Below are positions 18,288 through 26,337 of a DNA stretch of 64,000 nucleotides, in pieces. Numbering within the stretch: the first letter of the stretch is position 1; each line of letters opens with the position of its first letter. Under the pieces are notes generated by a model that was not told where the DNA came from, searched no databases, and was given only the letters and a program-made list of their open reading frames with translations. The position numbers and the translations under genes were made by a program. The DNA comes from Croceimicrobium sp963974215 (lineage in GTDB: Bacteria > Bacteroidota > Bacteroidia > Flavobacteriales > Schleiferiaceae), in contig CAXBBL010000003.1 of NCBI GenBank assembly GCA_963974215.1, forward strand, positions 62,001 through 126,000, given 5' to 3'.

Positions 18288-18749
18288 ATGAAAAAAATAC
18301 TCGGCTATATATCAATTATTGGTATTGCAGCTTTTGCGGGAAATATGATCAACATAGGTCTTAGTTATGGTATGCACTGGCAATCTTTAGCGCCTCTTGC
18401 TTTTAGGGAATCTTTTCAGGTGGATTTCCCCCTGCTTCTAGGACCAACCACAGCGACCTTAATGCCCGCTTTTCTCGCAACGCTGTCCTTAGTTTTTCTT
18501 AGCAAAGAAAACAAAGCGGCCAGACAACACTGGTTGATCGCCTTAGTGGCTTTACTCCTTATTAACATTCAAACCTTAGCCTATCATTTGCCTATGAATT
18601 TGGATTTTATGGAAATAGAGTTTAACGCAACAGAACTAAGTGCGAAGCTAAACGGCTGGTTATTTTTCCATTGGCTTCGTATAGCGGTGGTTATTGTAGC
18701 GGCGGTTCAGGCAATTATAGCTTTTCAAAAACAAACAATAAACAATTAA
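18288..18749 (+). CDS. Small membrane protein of the SDR operon
   Basis: 153 aa, four predicted TM helices: about 5-27, 55-75, 83-105 and 120-145. The second loop contains a conserved-looking LNGWLFFHW segment. Family not firmly recognised; the fold resembles DUF1772-like four-helix membrane proteins. Starts 1 nt after the SDR stop, so translationally coupled. Confidence 0.75.
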   Translation: MKKILGYISIIGIAAFAGNMINIGLSYGMHWQSLAPLAFRESFQVDFPLLLGPTTATLMPAFLATLSLVFLSKENKAARQHWLIALVALLLINIQTLAYHLPMNLDFMEIEFNATELSAKLNGWLFFHWLRIAVVIVAAVQAIIAFQKQTINN

Positions 18750-18764
18750 AATTCAAAAGCAAAA

Positions 18765-19256
18765 ATGGACAATTTTATTATCATCAATGTACAAGCAATT
18801 ATTGGGACCATTAGTATTATTCTCGGTTTCAACTGGTGGATTAAACCCCGTCTGGCTCATCTTTCAGTTGAAATGGCCGTATTACCATTGGTGTTCTTAA
18901 ACACCTTTCGTTATTTAGGTTTATCCTTTATGGCTAAGGAGCAGTTTTACGATGGTTTCCCTAGTGAGTTCTTAAATACGGTAGGAATTTGGGATATGAG
19001 TACCGCTATTTTGGCCATAATTGCCGCCGTTGCCATAAAAGGAAAATGGAAATTAGCATTACCCTTGGTCTGGTTGTTTAACATTGTAGGCATGACCGAT
19101 TTATTAACGGCCTTTCCTCAGTTTTTTGGTTTAGAATTATATAACCACGATTTAGGCTTTATCTGGCTTATGTTTATTACTTACGGATTAACCACATTTT
19201 TAAGTCATATCTTCATATTTATAAGACTGATTAAAAACCTACAAAAAAACAAGTAA
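18765..19256 (+). CDS. Small membrane protein of the SDR operon
   Basis: 163 aa, four to five TM helices with charged ends only at the C-terminus (IRLIKNLQKNK). Contains FRYLGLSF in the second helix and DHL/NHDLG-type polar loops. No family recognised with confidence. Followed after 1 nt by the hydrolase gene, so co-transcribed and probably coupled. Confidence 0.75.
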   Translation: MDNFIIINVQAIIGTISIILGFNWWIKPRLAHLSVEMAVLPLVFLNTFRYLGLSFMAKEQFYDGFPSEFLNTVGIWDMSTAILAIIAAVAIKGKWKLALPLVWLFNIVGMTDLLTAFPQFFGLELYNHDLGFIWLMFITYGLTTFLSHIFIFIRLIKNLQKNK

Positions 19257-19257
19257 A

Positions 19258-20259
19258 ATGAATGGAAAAGTCAACTTTTGGAGTTATGTAACGGTATTGT
19301 TATTATTAGTTTTTAGTGTCGAAGCGCAGGAAATTTACCCTGGCAAAGCCAAGCAAGTTGAGGAGGATATATCCGCTGATTTCCCTTTTGAATCTAAGTT
19401 TATCAATATAGGTTCGGAGAAAGTACACTATGTGGAATCTGGCCAAGGCGACCCCATTATACTTTTGCACGGTTTACCAGCCAATTTATATTTATGGCGA
19501 AATATAATTCCGAATATTGATAGCAATAAAAGGGTAATTGCCTTAGATTTTTTAGGATTTGGAAAATCCAGTTTCCCTGCTGACAGCAATGTTTCTGTAG
19601 AAGTGCAATATAAAATGCTCTGCGCTTTCATTGCCGCCAAGAAACTTAAAAACGTCACTCTTTTTATACAAGATATCGGGTCAATTGCTGGCATGCTTTA
19701 CGCGATACGTGAGCCACAAAATGTGAAAGGAATAGCATTATTCGAGGCTCCATTTATGCCAGCGGAAATAATGTATGATCAATTGCCTTTTAGTTTTAGG
19801 GCTTTTATGCGCCTTACGCGGAAACAAAAGAGTAATGATCGGTTAATGGTCAAGAGGAACTTCGCAGGTAAAAAATTGGCGGTCAATTTTTTTACGGGTC
19901 GAAAATTACCAAAGGAAGCATATGTATTTTACACCTCACCTTGGGATGAAGAAAAAAGAAGATATGCCATTACACACGGTCCAGATCCCGCAGTACTTTC
20001 GTATACAAAAGGTAAAGGGAGCAGTGAGTTTGCAAGCTTGTTAGATACCATTTCAACCGGTATGCGCAACACCCAAATTCCGATACTCTACTTTTATGCA
20101 AAGAAGGGCTTGGTGAATAGAGAGGATGCGGTGCGCTATGCAATGGACAATTTTAAGAATGCCGATTTTGTGTTTTTAGGAAAAGGCAAGCACTTTCTTA
20201 CAGAAAGTCATCCCAGGCAGATGAGTAGGAAGTTTAACCTCTGGTACGAGAAATTGTAA
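19258..20259 (+). CDS. Alpha/beta hydrolase, haloalkane-dehalogenase/epoxide-hydrolase-like
   Basis: 333 aa with an N-terminal signal peptide (VLLLLVFSVEAQ), so exported. Alpha/beta-hydrolase features: oxyanion motif HGLPANLYLW (about residue 71), ALDFLGFGKS, nucleophile loop IQDIGS with Asp as nucleophile (about residue 140), and catalytic His in GKGKHFLTE near residue 320. The Asp nucleophile puts it in the dehalogenase/epoxide hydrolase group. The Trp that usually follows the nucleophile in haloalkane dehalogenases is replaced by Ile, so true dehalogenase activity is doubtful. Last gene of the SDR operon, before a strong terminator. Confidence 0.88.
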   Translation: MNGKVNFWSYVTVLLLLVFSVEAQEIYPGKAKQVEEDISADFPFESKFINIGSEKVHYVESGQGDPIILLHGLPANLYLWRNIIPNIDSNKRVIALDFLGFGKSSFPADSNVSVEVQYKMLCAFIAAKKLKNVTLFIQDIGSIAGMLYAIREPQNVKGIALFEAPFMPAEIMYDQLPFSFRAFMRLTRKQKSNDRLMVKRNFAGKKLAVNFFTGRKLPKEAYVFYTSPWDEEKRRYAITHGPDPAVLSYTKGKGSSEFASLLDTISTGMRNTQIPILYFYAKKGLVNREDAVRYAMDNFKNADFVFLGKGKHFLTESHPRQMSRKFNLWYEKL

Positions 20260-20295
20260 TGGCCAGAAAGTTGGGGAAATAGCAGTTCGCGCAGA

Positions 20296-20325
20296 AAGCG
20301 GCTTGGGTTTAAATCCAAGCCGCTT
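20296..20325 (+). terminator. Rho-independent terminator of the SDR/hydrolase operon
   Basis: Fifteen-base arms AAGCGGCTTGGGTTT / AAATCCAAGCCGCTT back to back (one G-U pair), followed by a T-rich stretch. Confidence 0.8.
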
Positions 20326-20466
20326 ATTTAGTTTTAGCAGGAAATAGCAGCTTAGTAGGGTTTTTTAAGCTTTATTGAGTTTTCTGTGCTGTTGCCAAAA
20401 TTGAATCATCTTTGCGTGATGGACCGAAATCTTTGGTTCAGCGCTTACGACCCAATCAATAATCTA

Positions 20467-21216
20467 ATGTTTAGACATCAAGGCAAAAGCCGCACTTTGA
20501 AGCAGAATTTACAGATTGCCACGGTTTTATCTTTCGTTGCGGGCATTGTAAATGTAAGTGGTTTTTTAGCTTTTAAACAGTTAACAACTAATGTGACCGG
20601 CCATTTTGCGCTATTTATAAATGATGTGGCTGATTTTGATTTTTGGAAAGGGACTATTTACTTCCTCTATATTTTCTCATTCCTTTTTGGCTCTTTTTTT
20701 TCGAGCTTTTTAATTGAGCGCTATCGGGCTTCCAAACAGCTCAATGTTTTTGTTCTTCCCACCCTTTTGGAAGCTTTGATCTTAATTTCGATTGCGCTGT
20801 TTAGTAATTTTAATCTGATAGAATCTCCGGACCTTATCGTCTGCCTTCTTCTTTTTGCCATGGGCTTGCAAAATTCTTTTGTAACCACAATTTCTAAGGC
20901 CATCGTGCGAACCACCCATTTAACGGGGCTTTTCACCGATTTAGGAATTGATATTTCGCAATTATTTTTCCCCAAACGACACCCTTACAGGGAGAAACTG
21001 AAAGCAAATATTAAACTACGGATTTTTATAATCGCCTCGTTTTTTGCAGGCGGTTTACTGGGTGGCTTACTCTATTCACGCCTCAACTTCGAGTTAAACA
21101 CTTTGGGAATTGCGGCCTTTATTTTACTAGGCAGCCTGATTTATGATGATTTGAGATATAAGTTTATCAAAATTAAAAGAAAACATAAACACGAACGAAA
21201 AAAGTTAGCATTTTGA
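20467..21216 (+). CDS. DUF1275 (YoaK) family membrane protein
   Basis: 249 aa from the ATG at 20467 (MFRHQGKSRT), the start seen in this family. An open frame runs back to a GTG at 20386, but that region carries CATCTTTG, close to a -7 promoter element, and is probably untranslated. Six TM helices. DUF1275 marks: SFVAGIVNVSGFLA, TTNVTGHFA, and the internal THLTGLFTDLG repeat. Function unknown; proposed as a membrane transporter-like fold. Ends in a lysine-rich tail. Confidence 0.85.
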   Translation: MFRHQGKSRTLKQNLQIATVLSFVAGIVNVSGFLAFKQLTTNVTGHFALFINDVADFDFWKGTIYFLYIFSFLFGSFFSSFLIERYRASKQLNVFVLPTLLEALILISIALFSNFNLIESPDLIVCLLLFAMGLQNSFVTTISKAIVRTTHLTGLFTDLGIDISQLFFPKRHPYREKLKANIKLRIFIIASFFAGGLLGGLLYSRLNFELNTLGIAAFILLGSLIYDDLRYKFIKIKRKHKHERKKLAF

Positions 21217-21323
21217 ATTCTAAAAAAGCCTTATATTTTTTCGCAAATTTGGAGATGGATTTTCAGTTAGTTTTATTTTTCAGACTGAATTAGGGGATTA
21301 AACCCAATTCTTTTAGATCACCT

Positions 21324-21503
21324 TTAAAGCCTTTTGATGGCAAAAAGATTTCTCGCCAAAGAAAATACCAATATTAAAATTTCACGGTCGCGTTTTCTCG
21401 GAGGTATTGCGATAGCTTGAGCTTTTCCTTTTGCTTGATACTCTTTCTTGTGCTTGTGTAGAGAGTCTTTCAGGCTATTATAGATTATACTATCCGATAC
21501 CAT
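21324..21503 (-). CDS. Candidate small ORF or gene remnant
   Basis: A 59-residue frame from ATG at 21503 lies in the otherwise empty 414-bp gap. The translation has a basic amphipathic middle (LHKHKKEYQAKGKAQA) and a hydrophobic end. The same frame is open for 12 more codons upstream, and a second frame starts with ATG nearby (MKQTTKSNPNEKLHG), as in a frameshifted relic. No family recognised and no clear promoter. Could be noise. The rest of the gap holds nothing I can identify. Confidence 0.25.
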   Translation of the reverse strand: MVSDSIIYNSLKDSLHKHKKEYQAKGKAQAIAIPPRKRDREILILVFSLARNLFAIKRL

Positions 21504-21630
21504 GTAGTTTCTCGTTCGGATTAGACTTTGTAGTTTGCTTCATAAGGCCTTTTTTATTTCCAGCTAATTTTTAATTTTTTAGTTATTTTCGTCACTTTGA
21601 CATAAACCGAAATCTTTAATTAATCTGCTT

Positions 21631-24057
21631 ATGCGTTTATTTTTATCCTTAGCCTTAGTGCTCATCTTTTCAGTTACTGGCTCTGCTGCCCATATTCTTG
21701 GTGGCAGTATTACCTGGGAAAGAACTTCCCCCAATCAATATGTATTTACCTTGGAGTTAATAGGTGACTGTAACCCTTTACTGGCCTCTGGTCAGTCTAC
21801 TGTGAGTATTGTTGGCCCTTTTGGCTCTATTCAACTCAATTTAGATACCTCTTTAGGTGGCTCCTACAATCTTGGCAATTGTTATACTGGCAATTGTGCT
21901 GCGGGTGCCGGCTTTGAAAGCCTAATTTATACCTCAAGCCCTGTTACTCTTAGTGGTCCCATTCCGGCAACAGGCTGGGAGTTTTTTTATTCATGGTGCT
22001 GTTATAGAACACTTACTGAGAATACCTCTTCTTCAGCTGTTTATGTATCTAGCATAATGTACCCGAACGCGCAGGGAGGGATGCCTAGTCAGAGTACTTC
22101 TCATGAATCTACTTCGGTAATTGGAATTAACGGGATAGGCAAAGAAAGCTTCGACTTAGGTGCTTACTCCATTGGCACTGCTGATTCAGTAGTTACGATT
22201 TTGGCTAACCCCAAGACCAATGCCAATACACCCCTTATTTGGTCGACTGGTTATAGTGCTCAATTCCCTTTGCCAGATGCTACCGAATCTCCACTAAATG
22301 GTGCCTTTTATTATAACCAAAGAACAGGCATAGCAAGCACCGATATTAATGATGTGCAAGCCATGGATAAAACCTATGTGCTAGGGGTTGATCACCTTTT
22401 TTATTCCGAGGGTGTATTAGTGGCGAAGATTCATAAAAATATTCCTGTTTTTTCTAGCCCCGATACGGTTAATACTCCCGCTCCTACACTGAGTGTGCAA
22501 GAAGGTTCCGATACCATTACCTATCAAAGAGGAATGGTTCCGCCTAGCTTTAGGATCGCCCCTGGTCAGAACTTCAGCTTAACATTTAGGGCTGTTGATG
22601 TGGGTGACACTCTTTTATGCGATGTGAAAAGTATTTTATTAGATACTGCTCGTTCAAGTGCGATGGGTTGGAGTGACTTTAATAACCTTAATGTAACTTA
22701 CGTAAATAGCACGAATAGTGCGACTACGGCTCACTATGCCGAAGTTCAAGTTCAAATTACAGCAGATTTAGACAATTACAAAGAAGGCCGTTCTGTGGTT
22801 AACTTCAGGGTGCAGGATTTTAGCTGTCCCAATAATGTGACTATCATGCCAGTAGAGCTGTTTTTTGAGCCATCGGTAGCCATCGCCAAACCTAGCCAAA
22901 GTGATACAATTACTTATTGTCCTCCCTTTACGGACAGCATCTTTGCCTCGTCCTTTAATAATGGTGCTTATTGGAGTCCGGGCAGCTTAGTAAGTGATTC
23001 TGCTGCCCCAGTTATAACCTATAATAGTAGTAATTCCGCCTGGATTTATCTAAAAGACACTCTTGCTAATGGCATAATGGACTCTATTTTTATTCAGCCT
23101 GTTTTAGGTTCTGTTACTATTGGGAAAGGTGGCAGCGACTTACAACTTTTTGACTCAGTAGGCTTAAGTACTTATACTTGGCGCTTAAACGGGCTCAACT
23201 TTTTAAGTAATTCTTCCACCTTAACAAGGCCTTTAAATGGGGTTTACGATTTATTTGGCGAAGCCCAAGGGTGCAACTACCTAACCGACACCTTAAATCT
23301 ATTAGGCGGTCCTTTTGGCTTAACTTTTAGCCCCACTAACTATGCGGTGTTGCCTAATAAGCAACAATTGGATAGTGTTTATGGAATGCAGTTTAGCGTG
23401 AGTAATGGCAATTTAGTGACCGAGAATTTTCGTTTAAATGAAGTTTACCTTTACGGGATAAGTAGCAGCCTTAATAAGAATAGCTTTAGCAATGCAACCT
23501 TAAAAGTTTTTGATGCTAATGCTGTTGAAATTTACTCACGAAGAGTGCCTTTGCAAGCAGCCAGCCCCTCGGTAGTTGTGTCTCCTCAAATTATTTTGAC
23601 CGAAGGGCAAGACTATTACCTTACGGTGAGTAGCGATTCTAATAGTTACTATAGTATGTACCAAAGTCCAGCAGTTCCCTATCAAATAGGAGGCTTGACT
23701 TCCCTTAGTGGGATGGTGGAAGTAAAGGGCATTTATAGAGGAATTGACACCAGTCATGTCCCTAATCTTGGTGCTAGCAAAATGCCCGCCATGGCCCTAA
23801 GCTTCACTAGTACAATTGGTCTTTCCGAGCAGATGGAAACTGGCTTTAGTGTGTATCCTAATCCGGTGCAAGATTGGCTGGAAATTTCTTTGGGAAATAA
23901 CGGCGAGAAGGAGTTTGTCTTATACAATCTGCAGGGGCAAAGGCTCATGCATTTTAAACTCAGTGGCGGGCATGAGAGAGTGGACGTATCGAATTTAGCG
24001 AAAGGGGCTTATCTCCTCAAGAGCGGGGATAGGCAAGTCAGGTTCATTAAAAATTAA
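21631..24057 (+). CDS. Large secreted protein with type IX sorting domain
   Basis: 808 aa. Signal peptide (1-19, cleaved after SAA). The N-terminus of the mature protein (HILGGSITWERTSPNQYVFTLELIGDC) matches the opening domain of many Bacteroidota gliding/adhesin-like surface proteins, with paired Cys (NCYTGNC, WCCYRT). Beta-rich middle, then a C-terminal sorting domain (about 735-808, SVYPNPVQDWLEI...KGAYLLKSGDR). Probably a surface adhesin or structural protein; no enzyme motif seen. Followed by its own terminator. Confidence 0.88.
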   Translation: MRLFLSLALVLIFSVTGSAAHILGGSITWERTSPNQYVFTLELIGDCNPLLASGQSTVSIVGPFGSIQLNLDTSLGGSYNLGNCYTGNCAAGAGFESLIYTSSPVTLSGPIPATGWEFFYSWCCYRTLTENTSSSAVYVSSIMYPNAQGGMPSQSTSHESTSVIGINGIGKESFDLGAYSIGTADSVVTILANPKTNANTPLIWSTGYSAQFPLPDATESPLNGAFYYNQRTGIASTDINDVQAMDKTYVLGVDHLFYSEGVLVAKIHKNIPVFSSPDTVNTPAPTLSVQEGSDTITYQRGMVPPSFRIAPGQNFSLTFRAVDVGDTLLCDVKSILLDTARSSAMGWSDFNNLNVTYVNSTNSATTAHYAEVQVQITADLDNYKEGRSVVNFRVQDFSCPNNVTIMPVELFFEPSVAIAKPSQSDTITYCPPFTDSIFASSFNNGAYWSPGSLVSDSAAPVITYNSSNSAWIYLKDTLANGIMDSIFIQPVLGSVTIGKGGSDLQLFDSVGLSTYTWRLNGLNFLSNSSTLTRPLNGVYDLFGEAQGCNYLTDTLNLLGGPFGLTFSPTNYAVLPNKQQLDSVYGMQFSVSNGNLVTENFRLNEVYLYGISSSLNKNSFSNATLKVFDANAVEIYSRRVPLQAASPSVVVSPQIILTEGQDYYLTVSSDSNSYYSMYQSPAVPYQIGGLTSLSGMVEVKGIYRGIDTSHVPNLGASKMPAMALSFTSTIGLSEQMETGFSVYPNPVQDWLEISLGNNGEKEFVLYNLQGQRLMHFKLSGGHERVDVSNLAKGAYLLKSGDRQVRFIKN

Positions 24058-24065
24058 TAAATGTA

Positions 24066-24094
24066 AGGGGCAGTTTTTGAACTGCTCCTTTTTT
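24066..24094 (+). terminator. Rho-independent terminator
   Basis: Ten-bp stem 24066-24075 / 24080-24089 with TTTG loop and T-run, just after the 808-aa gene. Confidence 0.8.
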
Positions 24095-24187
24095 AGCGTA
24101 CCTATATTAAACCAATATAAATGGAAACAATATTGGCGTTACCTCTATTGTTCTTCAAGTTGAATTCAAGTTAAGAGTACGACCTCA

Positions 24188-24231
24188 CTTAAGTTTTGAG
24201 AATATGCCCTTGGGCGAGAGAAAAGGTAGAG
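24188..24231 (+). pseudogene. Remnant of a second VF530-like gene
   Basis: CTTAAGTTTTGAGAA...GGGCGAGAGAAAAGGTAGAG matches the 3' part of the intact VF530 gene at 25579-25623, with a 1-nt deletion and few changes. It is frameshifted. Weaker similarity continues upstream to about 24160. It breaks off exactly where repeat copy C begins. Confidence 0.7.
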
Positions 24232-24494
24232 ACCTGATTTCGACCTAATATTATAGCCTCAGATTTTCAATAAAAGGAAAAGACTAGTTTGGACCGTGCA
24301 GCTGTAGCGGGCTACAGCAAATAAGCTAGATGCATGATTTTCGCCTTTATTGGAAAAAACTTGTAAACCTCTTCTAAAAAGGAGTTTTTGGCGCCTTAGC
24401 CCTTCGCGATAGCCCGCTATTGCTACAGTGCTTCGGCTTAAAACCCACTATTTATAAGAGGTCTGAGGCCTACTTTTACATCGAACTCAGGTTT
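24232..24494 (-). repeat. MITE-like repeat element, copy C (complete-looking, about 263 bp)
   Basis: Opposite orientation to copies A/B. Left end ACCTGATTTCG...GCCTCAGATTTTCAATAAA, right end TCTGAGGCCTACTTTTACA...CTCAGGTTT (24486-24494), giving terminal inverted repeats of about 33 bp. Shares internal blocks with A/B: CTGTAGCGGGCTACAG, CGCCTTTATTGGAAAAA and ACTATTTATAAGAGG. No coding sequence. Confidence 0.8.
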
Positions 24495-24519
24495 CTAGGG
24501 AATAAGTAGGGAGGATCGT

Positions 24520-25002
24520 TTATTTAAAACTCCAAAACACTTTTTTCACTTTCCATTTACCGTTTTCTTTTTCAAGGGTGATGTACTCATTCCAACGTGC
24601 TACATCGGTGCCGGTTTCCAGTAAAACGGTAGCTACATTCTCTTCAATGCCGGTTACGGTAATTATGTTTTCTTGAAGTTCGGGGGCGATTTGGGTTTGA
24701 CCCTGCATAAGACGCTTTAGGTCTTGCGCATTTTGACGTTCACTTAATTTTCCGTCGTGGTTTAAGCCCTGATTGGTAAAGTCTTTGTGTAAGACACTTA
24801 TCATTTCTTGGTAGTCACCTTCGTGGTAGTTTTCGATATAGGTGCGCACCGTATTTTCTAAAGTGGTACCTGGTTCACCATCTTCAGCAGCAGAGATGAT
24901 GTAAATGGGAAGTTGAATTTCTTCGTTGCCAGGGTGGTTTGCTAAAACGCTACTGCTAATACTTAATCCGGCAGCAAGGGCTAAAAATGTTAACTTTTTC
25001 AT
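24520..25002 (-). CDS. Exported NTF2-like (lumazine-binding/SnoaL-type) protein
   Basis: 160 aa with a clear signal peptide (1-21, cleaved after VLA). The remainder fits the cone-shaped NTF2-like fold: TLENTVRTYIENYHEGDYQEMISVLHKDF, typical of the putative lumazine-binding/DUF4440 group, and a final strand KENGKWKVKKVFWSF. Enzymatic or ligand role unknown. A decayed copy of its middle part lies at 25741-25818. Confidence 0.8.
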   Translation of the reverse strand: MKKLTFLALAAGLSISSSVLANHPGNEEIQLPIYIISAAEDGEPGTTLENTVRTYIENYHEGDYQEMISVLHKDFTNQGLNHDGKLSERQNAQDLKRLMQGQTQIAPELQENIITVTGIEENVATVLLETGTDVARWNEYITLEKENGKWKVKKVFWSFK

Positions 25003-25123
25003 GATGTTTTTATGTTTGTTTTCGTTTGGCTAAAGTAGATAAGGTGCTGGTAGAGAGTTGTTAAAGAAAGCTTAAAGCCTTTTAAGTGGTAGGGGCTAGT
25101 CGGTGAATGGTGGACTAGAAAGG

Positions 25124-25276
25124 TTAAAACGTAAGCTCGATTATAAGTTATAGCTTCAGATTTTCACATTTATCTTAGCCTTTAACAATGGCAGGCTATA
25201 GCTTTGCGGTTTCAGCTCGAATCTATTGATTTACATGGGGCCTAGATGCCTAATTTCAGCTTGAAATCAGGTTTTT
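25124..25276 (-). repeat. Degenerate, shortened copy of the MITE-like repeat
   Basis: Left end TTATAGCTTCAGATTTTCAC aligns with copy C's TTATAGCCTCAGATTTTCAA, and the right end GGCCTAGATGCCTAATTTCAG...AATCAGGTTT aligns with C's right terminus. The interior is deleted and diverged. It occupies the gap before the VF530 gene; the rest of that gap shows nothing clear. Confidence 0.6.
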
Positions 25277-25413
25277 AGAATGCGCTAATTCTCGCAGAGT
25301 TTTCCGTTTGATAGGATAATCATGGCTACTTTTACTGCTTCCAATCTTTGCTTTTCAGGAGTATTCAGTTGCTCGGACAGTAAAGACAATATAATTTTTG
25401 TAATCTCGCTTTC

Positions 25414-25662
25414 ATGGAAAAAGACGACCAAGCTAAAAAAGAGCAAATCAACAATCCTTTACATGGAGTTAAACTGGTGGATATCTTAGAAAGTTTGGTG
25501 GAAAGCTTGGGCTGGGAGGATCTTTCCATGCGAATCAATATAAATTGTTTTAAGAGTAATCCTTCTATTAAATCGAGCCTTAAGTTTTTGAGAAGAACCC
25601 CTTGGGCGAGAGAAAAGGTAGAGCGCTTATACCTAAAAATAGAAGGAAAAAAAGATAAGTAG
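25414..25662 (+). CDS. VF530 family DNA-binding protein (DUF2132)
   Basis: 82 aa. Family signature throughout: NNPLHGVKLVDILESLVESLGWEDL, ININCFKSNPSIKSSLKFLRRTPWAREKVE. VF530 proteins are small helical proteins with a double-stranded-DNA-binding fold known from a Vibrio structure; physiological role unclear. A TTTTTG-containing promoter-like stretch precedes the start. A frameshifted second copy of its 3' end lies 1.4 kb upstream. Confidence 0.9.
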   Translation: MEKDDQAKKEQINNPLHGVKLVDILESLVESLGWEDLSMRININCFKSNPSIKSSLKFLRRTPWAREKVERLYLKIEGKKDK

Positions 25663-25687
25663 ACATCAAAAAAGATGGTCCTTGCAG

Positions 25688-25716
25688 ACAGCCTTCTTTA
25701 AACCTGATTTTATATC
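25688..25716 (-). repeat. Terminal remnant of the MITE-like repeat
   Basis: AAACCTGATTTTATATCGAACTCAAGTTT retains both element ends but almost no interior. Compare ACTTTTACATCGAACTCAGG in copy C. Confidence 0.5.
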
Positions 25717-25740
25717 GAACTCAAGTTTGTAGATAAGGGA

Positions 25741-25818
25741 CAGTTTGGTTTTGACCAGCGTAAGACTTATTAGGTCTTGCATATTTGGACCTTCACTTAA
25801 TTCACAGTCACGTATAAA
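25741..25818 (-). pseudogene. Remnant of a second NTF2-like gene
   Basis: The 78 bases from 25741 align without gaps to 24689-24766 inside the NTF2-like gene, about three quarters identical by eye. The best-kept blocks are TTAGGTCTTGC and TTCACTTAATT. Flanking sequence no longer matches and the frame is broken. A 67-residue plus-strand frame over it is an artefact. Confidence 0.6.
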
Positions 25819-25879
25819 GATAGGTTTTTTGGTGGAGCGGTCCATGAGTTTTAGACCGTGGCTCGTACCAGGGATAGTA

Positions 25880-26000
25880 GTGAAAAGCCCGCAAATTAGG
25901 AGCCTGCTTTTTTTGCCACGAGGAGGCGGAAGCCACCGCAGGGCTTAAAAAAGCGGTGAGTAGGTGAGGACTTGAAACGGATAGCCCGGCTGGTACCCAA
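25880..26000. other. GC-rich non-coding segment, possible structured RNA
   Basis: Denser in G/C than its surroundings. AAGCCCGC at about 25880 can pair with CGCAGGGCTT near 25940, enclosing GGCGG...CCACC-type pairings. It is followed by GTGAGGACTTGAAACGGAT and GCCCGGC. No frame looks coding. The base composition and pairing suggest a transcribed structure, but I cannot assign a family. Confidence 0.3.
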
Positions 26001-26007
26001 AAAAAAT

Positions 26008-26035
26008 CCCTCGCAAAGGAGGGATTAGTATTAAA
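26008..26035 (-). terminator. Rho-independent terminator of the rhodanese/DUF6132 operon
   Basis: AATCCCTC-GCAAAG-GAGGGATT hairpin; on the minus strand the stem is followed by a run of eight U. Confidence 0.8.
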
Positions 26036-26047
26036 AAAGATTAGGAA

Positions 26048-26302
26048 TTAATTGGGCTTATCGGCCTTCAGTTCTTTGGTGCTTTCCGCCTGATTGCTTC
26101 TGGGAATGCTGCATTGGTTGCCCGCGCAGCCGGTATTAGTTAGGGCTTGGAGCATTAGAAAAAAGGCAAAACCAGCCACTAATCCGTTTTCGTCGCGGTA
26201 GGCGCTGTAGGCAATGGCTAGGCCAATTCCCAATCTTATCCAACGACTGAAACTCCAGGAAGTGCGGAAAACGGTGCTTACTACTTGCTCTTTATAATTC
26301 AT
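26048..26302 (-). CDS. Small membrane protein, DUF2892/YgaP-TM-like
   Basis: 84 aa from the ATG at 26302 (MNYKEQVV); the frame is open further upstream but would overlap the rhodanese gene. Two TM helices (about 20-36 and 42-58), then ALTNTGCAGNQC, the Cys-containing end typical of membrane partners of rhodaneses, and a polar tail. Last gene of the operon. Possibly passes sulfur or anchors the rhodanese (inference). Confidence 0.75.
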   Translation of the reverse strand: MNYKEQVVSTVFRTSWSFSRWIRLGIGLAIAYSAYRDENGLVAGFAFFLMLQALTNTGCAGNQCSIPRSNQAESTKELKADKPN

Positions 26303-26337
26303 AAAAAATGGGGTGCCCAAAAGGGGAAGCCGCGAAT

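Noticed and set aside
19258..20259. True haloalkane dehalogenase
   Set aside because: The Trp after the nucleophile that binds halide is Ile, so the specific activity is not supported.
25745..25948. 67-residue plus-strand frame
   Set aside because: Lies over the decayed antisense NTF2-like fragment and the GC-rich non-coding segment.
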